The notes: generated by a model not told the origin, from the letters alone. Counted from the first letter of the stretch, positions 34,628 through 45,253 are shown. The stretch is 64,000 nucleotides of DNA from Helianthus annuus (GCF_002127325.2 NC_035433.2:122046088-122110087), one strand, 5' to 3'. Made by a program: numbers and translations.

Positions 34628-36510
34628 TTAAAGCAGAGACATGACCATGCTAAAATAGGAGCATGATCATGTTGGAACAAAAGGCATAACCACGTTAAAA
34701 CTCATTGCGTTTTAGAACCTGCAGTGCAAAGAACATGATCATGCTTAGACAGAGGCATGATCATGTTGGAACTAAGGCATACCCATGTTAAAACTACACT
34801 GCTTTTTAGAACCTGCAGTGCAAAATATTGATTTTGGTTTTATTGCGTCTTACAACCTGGAGTGTAAAAAACATGATCATGCCAAAATAGAAGCATGGTC
34901 ATGTTGGAACAAAAGCATGACCATGTTAAAACATAAACATGGCCATGTTAAAACTTCATTGCTTTTTAGAACCTGCAGTGCAAAATATTGATTTTTAGTT
35001 TTATTGCGTTTTACAAGCAAAGAACATGATCATGCTAAAATAGAAGCATGACCATGTTAAAACATAAACATGGCCATGTTAAAACTCCATTGCTTTTTAG
35101 AACTTACAGTGCAAAATATTGATTTTGGTTTTCATTGCGTTTTACAACCTGAGGTGCAAAAAACATGATCATGCCAAAACAGAAGCATGGTCATGTTGGA
35201 ACAAAATAATGACCATGTTAAAACATAAACATGGTCATGTTAAAACTTCATTGCTTTTTAGAACCTACAGTGCAAAATATTGATTTTTGGTTTCATTGCG
35301 TTTTACAACCAAAGAACATGATCATGCTAAAATAGAAGCATGGTCATGTTGGAACAAAAGCATGACCATGTTAAAACATAAACATTGTCATGTTAAAACT
35401 CCATTGCTTTTTAGAACCTACAATGCAAAATATTGATTCTTGGTTTCATTGCGTTTTACAAGCAAAGAACATGATCATGCTAAAATAGAAGCATGGTCAT
35501 GTTGGAACATAAGCATAGCCATGTTAAAACATAAACATGGCCATGTTAAAGCTCCATTTCTTTTTAGAGCCTACAGTGCAAAATATTGATTTTTGCTTTC
35601 ATTGCGTTTTACAACCTGTGGTGCAAAGAACATGATCATGCCAAAATAGAAGCATGGTCATGTTGGAACAAAAGCATGACCATGTAGGGATGAGCATATT
35701 GGTATCCGATACCGAACCGATACCGATACCGCCTAATACCGATCCCGAATTTCACCCAAACTAGGTACCGATACCGATACCGAAACATGTGGGTTAGGTA
35801 TCGGTACAGTACGGTATCGGTATTATACCGTATTTTGAGGGTCGGTATCGGTATAATACCGATACCGTACCTTACCGATACCGAAAACGCCAAAAAGTGG
35901 ATACCGATCGGGATGCCAATCGGGATGCCAATCGGGATCGGGATCGGTACGGGATCGGTATGGGATCGGTATTCGGTGGCATATGCTCATCCCTATGACC
36001 ATGTTAAAACATGAACATGACCATGTTAAAACTTCATTGTTTTTTAGAATCTGTAGTGCAAAATCTTGATTTTGGGTTTCATTGCATTTTAGAACTGCAG
36101 TGTAAAAGAACATCAAAGAACATGATCATGTTAAAAGGGAAGCATGATCATGTTGGAGCAAAGACATGACCATGTTAAAACATAAGCATGACCATGTTAA
36201 AACATAAACATTACAATGTTAAAACCCATTGCGTTTTAGAACCTGGATGTTGGAACAGAGGCATGACCATGTTCAAACAAAGGCATGACCTTGTTAAACA
36301 AAGGCATGACCTTGTTAAAACAAAGGCATGGCCATGTTAAAAGAGAAACATGACTATGTGAAACCCATTGCGTTTTAGGTACGTTTTCTTCAGAATTTGA
36401 ATGCAGAGAACATGGTCATGCTAAAACATAAACATAATTATGTTAGAATAGAGGCATGGCCATGTTAAAACATAATCACGGCCATATGAAACCCGATTGC
36501 GTTTTAGAAC
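34628..36510. repeat. ~190-bp minisatellite rich in CATGATCATG and CATGACCATG
   Basis: About eight imperfect tandem units. Each holds CATTGC(G/T)TTTTA(G/C)AA, CAGTGCAAAATATTGATTTT, GAACATGATCATGC, GAAGCATGGTCATGTTGGAAC and AAAGCATGACCATGTTAAAACAT. Nearly every unit carries several 8-10-bp palindromes or inverted pairs. Confined within the Mutator-like element. Confidence 0.85.
35685..35995. mobile_element. hAT-type MITE, 311 bp, rich in CGGTATCGGTA
   Basis: Perfect 15-bp inverted ends TAGGGATGAGCATAT, 8-bp TSD TGACCATG at 35677-35684 and 35996-36003, inserted inside the minisatellite. The interior is TACCGATACCGATACC repeats; frames reading Tyr/Arg/Ile repeats here are artefacts. Confidence 0.95.
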
Positions 36511-36901
36511 CTGGGTTATAGTGTCTTGTTCTATCCACTGCGTTTTACGCATCCGGGTTTTCGAATTTTTTTTCAAAAGTATAGCAATAGTGTGCTCGTT
36601 TTAAAGATAAAAAAACGCTCGTTTTTATGGTGCAATTTTTATAAAAAAAATACTGTCGTATGAAAAAGTTATTAACGTTTTAAAAACGATGGAGAATTGG
36701 AGGAGAGAGAAACTATTGCCTTGGATTGACTAGAATACCCCTAAACAAACTCACGCGTCTCTTTTCTTCCCTTCAATTTCCCTGATTTAATCTGAGCCCT
36801 TGATTAACTAAATGAATGGTCAAGATCACTCCCTAGCCTTCTTAGGCAAATAAACTTCCTATTGTATCTCCACCCTTGTTTTCTATATTTTTTCTTTATT
36901 A

Positions 36902-37597
36902 GACCATGCATAGTGGAAGACATCCCACCCTTGGGCGTTTTGCGGCATGTGGCAATCCAGTCAGCAATGGGGCATTATGGGGCATTTTTGTAAAATGAGT
37001 GTAATGGGGATGTGAGCATTATGTTAAAAGGGGTCTAAGACCATGTGTAGTGGTTTGGGTGAATAATGCCCTTACCCTAGGGCGTTTTCCGCCATGTGGC
37101 AGTACAGTCAGCAAGGGGCATTATTGGGCGTTTTTCTAAAATGGGTGTAGTGGGGATGTGAGCATTATGTTAAAGGGTGTAAATAATTAAATAAAAATAA
37201 AAAAATAACAAAAAACCTATTGGATTAAAAAAGGGAAGAGTTAATGCTGATTGGTTGGTCAACATGTACAAAGCGTTGTTTTAACAACGCCAAGCCAATT
37301 TTTTTCAAAAATAATGCCCAGAAACGCCCTATGTAATTGGGGGGGGGGCGTTTTTTTTTTAAATAATGCCCCACTACGAGTGGTCTAATAGAATTTAAAT
37401 AAAAAAAACTTTCAAAAATTGTTATTGGCCAACCAAAAAGAGATGCACGGTGATTGGCCAAAGGATTGGAACTTCGGTGTGGAAAAAGGACGCCTCTTAC
37501 AATTTTTTGTTGAAAAACGCATAGGAGGGCGGTTGAAGGGGCGTTTAAGGGCGTTGTTGGGGGGAAATGCCCAAAAGTTTTGCCACTATAGGTGGTC
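36902..37597. mobile_element. Tourist-like PIF/Harbinger MITE (outer)
   Basis: Ends GACCATGCATAGTGG and CCACTATAGGTGGTC, TSD TTA at 36899-36901 and 37598-37600. Interrupted by a related MITE at 37039-37385. Confidence 0.8.
37039..37385. mobile_element. Tourist-like PIF/Harbinger MITE (inner), 347 bp
   Basis: Ends GACCATGTGTAGTGG and CCACTACGAGTGGTC, TSD TAA at 37036-37038 and 37386-37388. Same family as the MITE it sits in: self-nesting. Confidence 0.8.
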
Positions 37598-37681
37598 TTA
37601 CAGAGATTCCAATGTAATGATAAATTTATTGTTTTCTCTATTTTTTACTCTATATTATATAGAATATAAAAATATGAAAAC

Positions 37682-38074
37682 GTACGCCCCGCTTGCGGTA
37701 TGCGCATATAATGTATATATGTGTGGGTGCTCAGGGGGCAAAAGTGAAAGTGCACTAATTTTAACGTTATTTTACTAATTTCGTGAAAATAACGTTAAAA
37801 GAGGGGGATGGTTAATCATGCATCATGTGGTGGCGCTGATAGCCGAAAGACAAGGGGGGTACATGCACTAATTGGCAGTTGTCTCAATTGCTGAGTGTTA
37901 TGTGCCTTATGTCCAAGGCTTGATGCAAAACTACTATCGAGCCGAGGGTCTCACTGGAAGCAGCCTCTCTATTCCTACGGGGTAGAGGTAAGGCTGTCTA
38001 CATCTTACCCTCCTCAGACCCTACCTTAGTTTTGCTATTAATGAGATTTACTGAGTATGATGATGATGATGATG
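37682..38074 (+). mobile_element. Non-LTR retroposon with (GAT)n tail, 393 bp
   Basis: 16-bp TSD ATAAAAATATGAAAAC at 37666-37681 and 38075-38090. The 3' part has GGGTCTCACTGGAAGCAGCCTCT, GGGGTAGAGGTAAGGCTGTC and CAGACCCTACC, the conserved 3' region of a common plant SINE/LINE tail family, ending in (GAT)n. A 17-bp inverted pair around TAACGTTATTTT lies near 37758-37798. No reverse transcriptase. Confidence 0.88.
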
Positions 38075-38251
38075 ATAAAAATATGAAAACTCTAATGTGA
38101 ATGTTCTAACATCATATCGTTAAAGTATGATCAATTAGTGGGTAACATATTTTTTTTTACAAAAACTTTATATTTTAAACAAATTAAAAGATTTTAGCAT
38201 GATAAAACTGGATTGAGAGATAATTAACCTACCTTTTTATCAAACTTGATG

Positions 38252-38465
38252 TATACTAAAACTTCATTTAAATAATAAATATATTCTCTTAATATCGATA
38301 TTATTTACAACTGTATTTAATAATAAATATATCCTCTTAATGTAACTTCATTTAAATAATAAATATATTCTCTTAATATCGATATTATTTACAGCTGTAT
38401 TTAAAATTTATGTATATATCGAATATCGATATTATTTACAACTGTATTTAAAATTTATGTATATA
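38252..38465. repeat. Degenerate AT-rich direct repeats
   Basis: AATAAATATATTCTCTTAATATCGATATTATTTACA(A/G)CTGTATTTAA-type units recur about three times with partial copies. Confidence 0.7.
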
Positions 38466-38979
38466 CATTACATTCTAATATCGAGTAAATACAGTTGAGA
38501 TGCTCTATTATTATTAATGATAATAATAATTTATCATACATTAATAACACCGTTTTTTAGTAATTTTTATGTTATTTTATCATACTTTTTGAAATTTATT
38601 AAACTATTTATCAAATACAAATTAAATGTCTTAATACTTAACACATAAGAAATTCAAAAAGAGTTATCTTCTTACTTATAAAATTTCTTTAAATAGTTCA
38701 TATTTACAGTACAGTTGATAACAACTCTTTCTAACTTTGGAAACACTTAACAAAAAACTTTATTCAAATATCTCTAAAAATTCTCTCTTTAAAATTTAGA
38801 GTAAAATGTCAAATTAGTTCCGAGTTTAGGTTAGTTTTACAATTTTAGTTCAAAAATATTTTTTTTGTATCTAAGTCTAATTGGCAAACATGTTTAGAAT
38901 TTTTTGTTAACTTTTTGTTGTTTTCCTCATTTAAATGAAGGTTATAATCGTCATTTTATGCCATAATATATTTTAATTA

Positions 38980-39414
38980 AGAGTAAACTGCTAAAATGGT
39001 CCATGAGGTTTGGTCATTTTTGCCACTTTAATTAAAAACTCAAACCTTTTGAATCAGGTCTCTATGGTTTCAATTTTGTTGCTATTTTCATCCAAAATCA
39101 AAATCAGGTCAAAATTTTCAGTTAACATCCAGTTTTTTTTTGTCTTTTTCCTCCCTTTTAATAAAGGGTAAAATGGTCTTTTAACATTTTATTATAACAA
39201 ATTAAAAAAAAATCTGACCATTTTGCCCTTCATTAAAATGAGAGGAAAAAAACAAAAAAGTTGGATGTTAACTGAAAAATCTGACCAGATTTTGCTTTTA
39301 GATGAAATTGGCAACAAAATTGAAACCACAGGGACCCAGATTCAAAAAGTTTGGGTTTTGGACTAAAGTGGCAAAAGTGACCAAACCTCAGGGACCATTT
39401 TGGCAGTTTACTCT
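38980..39414. mobile_element. Long foldback MITE, 435 bp
   Basis: Nearly the whole element is an inverted repeat: AGAGTAAACTGC(T/C)AAAATGGTCC at the left and GGACCATTTTGGCAGTTTACTCT at the right, with matching inner arms to about 200 bp each side. TSD TTA at 38977-38979 and 39415-39417. Transcripts would form a long hairpin. Confidence 0.8.
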
Positions 39415-39593
39415 TTAAAAAAAAGAAAAACGAAAAAAAAAAGAGAATTTAATAGAAAATTCTAACCCAATTGACAATTGAATGAACATGACAACAAAAA
39501 GAAAACCTCAGAGACCCGAATACAAAAGGTTTTATCTTGTGTTTAAGTCAAAATGATGTTGTATGCTATTATACATAATTTACATTATACTGT

Positions 39594-39773
39594 GGGGCTG
39601 TTTGGCTAAGCTTTTCAAAAGAGCTTATTTGCTTATTTGCTTTTCTGAAAAGCAAATAAGTCAATAAGCTGTTTTGAAAAGCTCCATTTTAAAGCTTTTC
39701 AAAAGGGCTTATTGACTTATTTGCTTTTCAGAAAAGCAAATAAGCTGTTTTGAAAAGCTCAGCCAAACAAGCC
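39594..39773. mobile_element. Short foldback MITE, 180 bp
   Basis: GGGGCTGTTTGGCTAAGCTTTTC and its inverse GAAAAGCTCAGCCAAACAAGCC flank two nested copies of GCTTTTC(T/A)GAAAAGCAAATAAG, so the whole unit folds on itself. Confidence 0.75.
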
Positions 39774-39861
39774 TTGTGTCACTCTAACCACTTTCTTGGT
39801 ATTGGTGACTTCTTTTTTCTATATTTTTTGACTTGGTGTGTTGATATGCTATTCGTTTTGG

Positions 39862-39980
39862 AGCCGAGGGTCTCCCTGGAAGCAGCCTCTGTATCCCTAA
39901 GGATAGAGGCAAACTCTGTCTACATCCCACCCTTCCTAGACCCTATAAATAACTTTGCTATTTGTGATAATTGTTGTTGA
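39862..39980 (+). mobile_element. 3' fragment of the same non-LTR retroposon family
   Basis: GAGCCGAGGGTCTCCCTGGAAGCAGCCTCTG followed by GGATAGAGGC, GTCTACATCCCACCCT and CTAGACCCTATAA, matching the 3' third of 37682-38074, with a TTGTTGTTG-like end. Confidence 0.75.
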
Positions 39981-40245
39981 AGTTACTCTAAAATTTATTT
40001 GAAAAGCAAAGAAAGAAAGAAATATTTATAAAAAGTTGTACTTGTGACAAACAAACATTTCCAACTGTATAATAATAGTCTCCACACGTAAAAAACCAAA
40101 ATTTGAATCAAGTACGGTGCGGACCAGGACCACCATGTGAACCATCACCCCTATTTACTCCATCATCACCTCCATTTTCCCTTTAATCCCTAAACCTAAA
40201 TTATTTACTTCCTCCATTTTTACACACACTCACACACAGTAACCC

Positions 40246-40281
40246 CTCTCACCCCCCCCCCCCCCCCCACACACACACACC
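40246..40281 (+). repeat. C-run and (CA)n tract in the GATA 5' region
   Basis: A cytosine run of about 16 followed by (AC)n, about 90 bp upstream of the start codon, in the probable 5' UTR or core promoter. No clear TATA box is seen. Confidence 0.7.
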
Positions 40282-40369
40282 TTATCTCTATTCTTCTTTT
40301 GTCAGTTTCTTCATTTCTGTAACTGTAAAAGTTTTCAAAACTGCAATGGCGTAAATAGGCGGTTCCGTC

Positions 40370-43160
40370 ATGGCCTCACAGGTGAGTTTTTTTTTTGTTT
40401 TATCAGTCGCCAAGCGACGTCGCTTTAGCGGTTATTGCTGTGCATTTCACTCTTAACTTTCTGAGCGAATTTAGGGTTTCATTTTCTCGATTTCTGTACG
40501 GTGTTTTTTTAACTGGTTGATTGGAACGACGGAAGAGGGTTTCACGACGTCGTTTTTTGGTAATTTGTTTGTCACGGGACGACGTCGTTTTTTGGTAATT
40601 TGTTTGTCACGGGACGACGTCGTTTTAGCGATTGTATCAGTCGCGTTGCCGCCCCTTGTTACGTCGTCGTTTTTGGCTGTTTTATTAGTCGTCTAACGAA
40701 GGCGAAAAGATGTTACGGTGCCGCTCTTGTTACGACGTCGTTTTTGGTATTTTATCGCCTTTGTTACGACGTCGTTTTTTGGTGTTCTTTTATCAGTCAC
40801 CTAACAAAGGCGAAAACATATTATGGCGCCGCCTTCGTTACGACGTCGTTTTAACGAATGTTTTAGTAACGGTGCCGTTCTCGTTACGTCGTCGTTTCAG
40901 CAAATGTATCATTTACTGTGCCCGTGCCGCCTTTGTTACGACGTCGTTTTAGCGGATGTTTTAGTGAGGGTTTCCGCTTTTGTTACGACGTCGTTTTAGT
41001 AAAACCTTGAATAGGAAACTTGTTATTTGACTTTTTGACTTTTGACTTTTTTTTAAGGGTATATCTGATTTCAAATTTCCCCGAATAAAGAGGGAAAAAA
41101 GCGGAATGTTTACAACACATTCATTCAAAAGATTTTGTCTCAGACAATAATAATATTAATAAAATTTTGTTTTATTTTTTACCTAATAATTTTGTTTTAT
41201 TTTTTACTTAATCTTGGAATTTTTTTTGCTTTGTTAGTTTCCCATTTTATTTAGTTTTGTGCTTAATTACACTATATTTTAACCTTAATTGATAAATACC
41301 CTTTACTTAAAAGATAAGATATACATCAACAAAAACATAAAAATCCGTACGTATTTAAATATTATTTTGATTTTTTTTTTTTCTGATAATGTTGTATATA
41401 AGTTGCAGTCGGTTAATGCTAGCCTCCATCACAAGGCATTCTATACATACAGAATGCATAAAGTTTTGATCTTTTTCACTGTATCTATTGTTAATTATAA
41501 TTGGTTTGATATTCAGGACAAGAGTATGTGTATCGATGATCATGGGTTGTACGATGATGATGAATTGGGTGGTTGGATTAATAATTTCTTGAAAGATCCG
41601 GTTCCGGAGAGTTTGGATGGAGATGTTCTTAGTGAAGATTTTTCTAAGCTCGGTCCTATCCCGTCAGAGGTCTTTCGGGAGGTGTTGACGCCAGTCGGTG
41701 TTGGTGGCGCGTATGCGGATTTTGTGACTGGTTATGGTGGTTGTTCTGTAAGTGTTCTTGTTTAGTGATGTTCATGTTGACTCGGATGCACTTTAAGCCG
41801 TGTAGGCTGAACGTAACCCGTTTAGCTACATGTTGACTTGTTATAAACGGGTTGTAATCAAGTTGACATGTCATCAACCCTAACTTAAACACACTTGTCT
41901 ATCTAAACAAGTCAAACAGTTGACACGTTATAAACATTTTGTAGTCAAGTTGTAAGTGTATTATACGGGTTGGAGGCATAGTTGTCAATAGCGCGCTACG
42001 TAGCGTATAGGTCTAGGCTTGCTGTTAGGGTTGTATCGATAGATAGCGATAATAACAACAATTTATTTATTTTTTGTTTTTTTTTCTAATATAAATAGCA
42101 ATTAAATATAGCTATAAAATAGCTGGATTATAGGTTTTTGTTAAATATACATGTAAAATAGCAAATATACCAGGGTAGTTTAATATATTATAAAAAATTT
42201 CTTGTGTATTGCTATTTATAAAATAGTCGCCCGCTATTTATGGCTATTACCTATGTAGCATATAGGTACCTTATCGCTATTCGCCATTAGCAGCTCTGGT
42301 TGGAGGGTTGTAACGAATAGGTTAAACTGGTCGTAAACAGGTTGATTGGTTGACCCGTTTAGTTAAACGGGTAATCTTGTCAACCTAAGCACAACCCATA
42401 TGATTGAATTTCTTTCAACTTATTAACTGTCTTTTTATGTCTGCATTTGTATTCTACGCAAGATGTTTATAATACATGTTCTTATAATCTTGTATTTATG
42501 TTGGGATTTTTTTTTTGTTTTCAGAATGTAGGAACTTTCGAAGCAGAATTTAAGCCTATTATTCACAAACAAGTCTCAAAATCGCACTTAAAACCGCAAC
42601 AACCGACAAGGTTTTCACAAGAAAAGAAGTATCGAATTCCAAAATCCTTTGAAGCGCCTAGCCCTGACTCGGTCCTCGAACGACGCACCTCCAGCTCAGC
42701 CGGAAAGGCTGTCTCGTTCGGAATCGAAATAGCCATACCCGTAAGAACCCGAACCAAGCGGTCACGGTCACAGTCAGGGTCAAGTTTGACTGCAAACACA
42801 TGGTTAAAGTCAATCCAACAATTTCCAATTCAAAGGGTGCGGAAAAAGAGACGAAAACTTCCTCAACATGATGATCCTAATGAAGTCAAGAAATGCAGCC
42901 ATTGTGAGATAACTAAAACCCCACAATGGAGGGAAGGCCCAATGGGACCAAAGACGCTCTGCAACGCTTGTGGGGTCCGGTACAGATCGGGGCGGCTGTT
43001 CCCGGAGTATCGTCCGGCTGCAAGCCCGACGTTTATACCGTCGTTGCATTCAAACTCTCACAGGAAGGTGGTAGAGATGAGACAAAAGGGAGCAGCCATG
43101 AATAATTATGTTATGAAGAAACCTTTTGATGAGTTGAAATGTTCAAATTCAACACTCTAG
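40370..43160 (+). CDS. GATA-type zinc-finger transcription factor (class A, GATA10/11-like)
   Basis: Three coding exons: 40370-40381 (ATG GCC TCA CAG, ending at CACAG|GTGAGT), 41517-41747 and 42525-43160. All junctions are GT-AG and in phase 0; 292 residues. A nuclear DNA-binding protein that recognises WGATAR sites. Residues 205-230 form one finger, CSHC...CNAC with 18 residues between the pairs, followed by the [13 protein letters not shown] tail seen in Arabidopsis GATA10/GATA11-type proteins. A basic stretch RVRKKRRK just before it is a likely nuclear signal. The N-terminal half is acidic ([20 protein letters not shown]), as in class A members. An upstream ATG at 41289 is intronic: the first-exon start is preferred because it splices in frame and gives a conventional short first exon. 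The only intact host gene in the window. Confidence 0.9.
40418..40995 (+). repeat. ACGACGTCGTTTT motif array in GATA intron 1
   Basis: Eleven copies of (A/T)CGACGTCGTTTT or close variants near 40418, 40543, 40577, 40614, 40663, 40732, 40764, 40840, 40885, 40940 and 40985. Nine hold the palindromic C-box core GACGTC; two read ACGTCGTC. Spacers contain recurring GTTACG, TTTATCAGTC and AAGGCGAAAA blocks, so the array grew partly by unequal duplication. Confidence 0.9.
41969..42300. mobile_element. Degraded MITE in GATA intron 2
   Basis: GCATAGTTGTCAATAGCGCGCTACG at the left and TTATCGCTATTCGCCATTAGCAGC at the right form imperfect inverted ends, with repeated GCTATTTATAAAATAG-like interior. The flanks carry ACGGGTTG/CAACCCGT echoes. 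Confidence 0.55.
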
Positions 43161-43390
43161 GATTTGTTCATGGGTAGTTATTAATCTCCTTGTTTTGTGT
43201 TAGACTTAGAAATTTAGAGCATTGTTATGATTTCATTATTAAAGTAGGTTTTCTTTATTTTGAATTTTTCTTGTTCAGAATATTAAAAATTGGGGCAGCA
43301 TCATATGGGTCTTTTTGGCCCAACAAAAGCATCCATGAGCATAAAAAGTGGGCCATTTTTGCTTTATTAGGAGGATGAATGACACTTTTG
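43161..43390 (+). other. Probable 3' UTR of the GATA gene
   Basis: T-rich non-coding sequence directly after the stop codon; no single clear AATAAA. The small frame 43190-43378 shows no domain. Confidence 0.45.
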
Positions 43391-43594
43391 CATAAAAACT
43401 TTTGATAGTAGACATATTGCTTTAACACCTTTTTTTGATAAAAGAATTTTTTTAAGACTTTATTGTTGACTAGAAGTTGAGAAAGGAAATATGTTTTTAG
43501 ATTTTTTCCACTTTCTTGTCTTGGGTGAACTTAGGAAAGTGGACACCATTACCCACTTAACTTTTAGTAGTTAGTACTATATCATGTGTGGCAT

Positions 43595-43782
43595 TTTAGA
43601 GGTGAGATAAGGCTTAGGGACCATGAGGTTCTGAGTTTGATTCATACAAAGAGGGGTTTTCTCAAATTTATTGGGTTTTCTCATGAATTTGTGTATAGAT
43701 ATTATTGCCTAGTGAAGATAGATATGATCGGATGGTTTCGTTGGTGTCACGATGATCAATGATCCAAATTTGCCGTTAAAAA
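43595..43782 (+). mobile_element. tRNA-derived SINE with 22-bp TSD
   Basis: 188 bp flanked by a perfect 22-bp direct repeat (43573-43594 and 43783-43804, starting AGTACTATATC). A box B-like GAGTTTGATTCAT lies at about 43634 and an A box-like TAAGGCTTAGGG about 25 bp before it; the 3' end is GTTAAAAAA. The long TSD and short A tail show insertion by target-primed reverse transcription. Confidence 0.85.
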
Positions 43783-44559
43783 AGTACTATATCATGTGTG
43801 GCATCTGAGTTGATTGTACCAACTATACGGGTTGTAACGAGGAACTCACCACTTTGTTTCTATGCGTAACAATAATTGGAATGAAAACTTTATAGGAGGC
43901 AGGGGCGGAACTTATGTATATTGAGCCGTAGCACGGGCTACGGCTCAACCTTTTATTGGTAGTGTAAAATAAAAAGAAATATCCGGTTTTTATACCAAGG
44001 ATACCCCTGAACAACTACGAGGACACCCCTAAAAAAAGTTTGTAAGCTCAAATCATTTGAAAATAATAAGCCCAAATCCCAATTGCCTAATATATTAGCC
44101 CAAATCAATTGAAGATTGTAAATAATAAGCCCAATTGCCCAATATGTTAGCCCAAAATAATAAAAGATTGTAAATAAGTGCCCAATTGCCCTGAAATTTT
44201 AATGCACGGCACGGCACAACTACGAGAATACCAATCAATTGAAAAGACTGTGGCTCGGGGCTCGCTCGAAAAAAGTTCGAAAAAAGCTCGGTTCGAAGTC
44301 AGCTCGGTTTTAAACGAACTGGCTCGACTAGGTTTGTAAATGAGCCGAGCCCGAGCCAAGGTAGGTTCGATTTGTGGCTCGCTTGATAGTTGGCTCGTTA
44401 GCTCGCTCGTTCAAATTAAACCTCAAATTATATATGTTTATGTATTCTAATATATTTAAGAAATGTTTAATTAGTAACATGGTTATTTTTTATCGAAAGA
44501 AATAGATTGTTAAGCTATAGTCTTAATTAGTAATATTGTTAAGCTATAGTCTTAATTAG

Positions 44560-44566
<7 letters not shown>

Positions 44567-44606
<40 letters not shown>
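44567..44606. repeat. (AT)n microsatellite
   Basis: About 20 TA dinucleotides, directly before the foldback at 44607. Confidence 0.95.
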
Positions 44607-44611
<5 letters not shown>

Positions 44612-45015
44612 TAGGATCCTGTAAAAAGGACATTTTTCATGAGAAGTGTGAGAAGGTATAAAAATTCATATGTAGGCATCATGTTTTGGATTTGGGCATA
44701 ATGTTTTGGGTTGTTTTGGCAAGAAAAACACCAAGCATAACAATTTAAGACGCAATGCAGTGAATTCGAGGCTTAAAACTTAAAACACCATCCCAAGAAC
44801 ATTAAGTAGTGTGTTTTAAGTGTTAAGTAGTGCGTTTTAATTTCACGCCCATAATATGTTGCATTGTGTTTTAAATTGTCAGGTTTGGTGTTTTTCTTCC
44901 CAAAACAACTCAAAACATCATGCCTAAATTCAAAATATGATGCACACATATCAATTTCTATGCCTTCTCACACTTCTCACGAAAAAGGTCATTTTTACAG
45001 AAACCTCACCCTATA
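44607..45015. mobile_element. Foldback element at AT microsatellite, ~410 bp
   Basis: About 100-bp imperfect inverted arms: GATCCTGTAAAAAGGACATTTTT and GAGAAGTGTGAGAAGG at the left pair with CCTTCTCACACTTCTC and AAAAAGGTCATTTTTACAG at the right. Bordered by AT runs. Confidence 0.75.
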
Positions 45016-45028
45016 TATATATATAGAG

Positions 45029-45252
45029 GAAGGTTAACGTACATTACGGCTTAACGTACATCACGTACGACAGTTAATTACGCACGTTCATTTTAAAATC
45101 ACGCACGTTATAACTCAAAAATCCAAAATCACGTATGTTGAAACACAATAATCACGCATATTAAAAACATTAATCACACATGCTATATAACAAATCACGC
45201 ACGTTGTTGTACGTGAAGTACATTAAGCCGTAATGTACGATATACTTTTTCT
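45029..45252. mobile_element. Microsatellite-linked MITE, copy 3
   Basis: Inverted ends about ACGTACATTACGGCTTAA and the inverse TTAAGCCGTAATGTACG, with ATCACGCA(C/T)GTT units inside and TA runs on both sides. Related in ends and style to the 27-kb copies. Confidence 0.7.
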
Positions 45253-45253
45253 A

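Larger units (their letters stand above)
34081..36875. mobile_element. Mutator-like element with internal minisatellite, 2.8 kb
   Basis: Perfect 10-bp TSD TTGTTTTCTA at 34071-34080 and 36876-36885, typical of Mutator superfamily (9-11 bp). Inverted ends GGGAAAAGATCAAATAGGAAG and GGGTGGAGATACAATAGGAAG continue with GTTTA-TTT-G-CTAAGAAGG. No transposase. The 5' part (34190-34520) is rich in CCA/TCC triplets like a captured gene leader; the minus frame 34199-34543 there is low-complexity Gly/Trp and not a gene. Confidence 0.88.
33706..38106. mobile_element. Tourist/PIF-type element hosting five nested insertions
   Basis: Terminal inverted repeats GAGCATTCACATTAGAGT (33706) and the inverse of ACTCTAATGTGAATGTTC (ending 38106), with TSD TAA at 33703-33705 and 38107-38109. 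Removing the nested Mutator-like element, two PIF MITEs and the retroposon leaves a short AT-rich MITE. GAGGCTCCAATGTGAACGCC near 34032 is an internal relic of a similar end. Confidence 0.75.

Noticed and set aside
35636..36116. Open frames full of Tyr-Arg-Tyr or Ile-Gly-Ile repeats
   Set aside because: Translations of the GGTATC/CGATACC repeats of a hAT MITE; no codon bias or domain.
38980..39414. A microRNA gene precursor
   Set aside because: Arm length near 200 bp, TTA duplications and MITE ends fit a foldback transposon better than a conserved miRNA precursor.
41289..41516. Possible upstream start of the GATA protein at 41289
   Set aside because: Encodes an Ile/Lys/Asn-rich stretch typical of intron DNA, and a good acceptor at 41516 joins in frame to a first exon with ATG at 40370.
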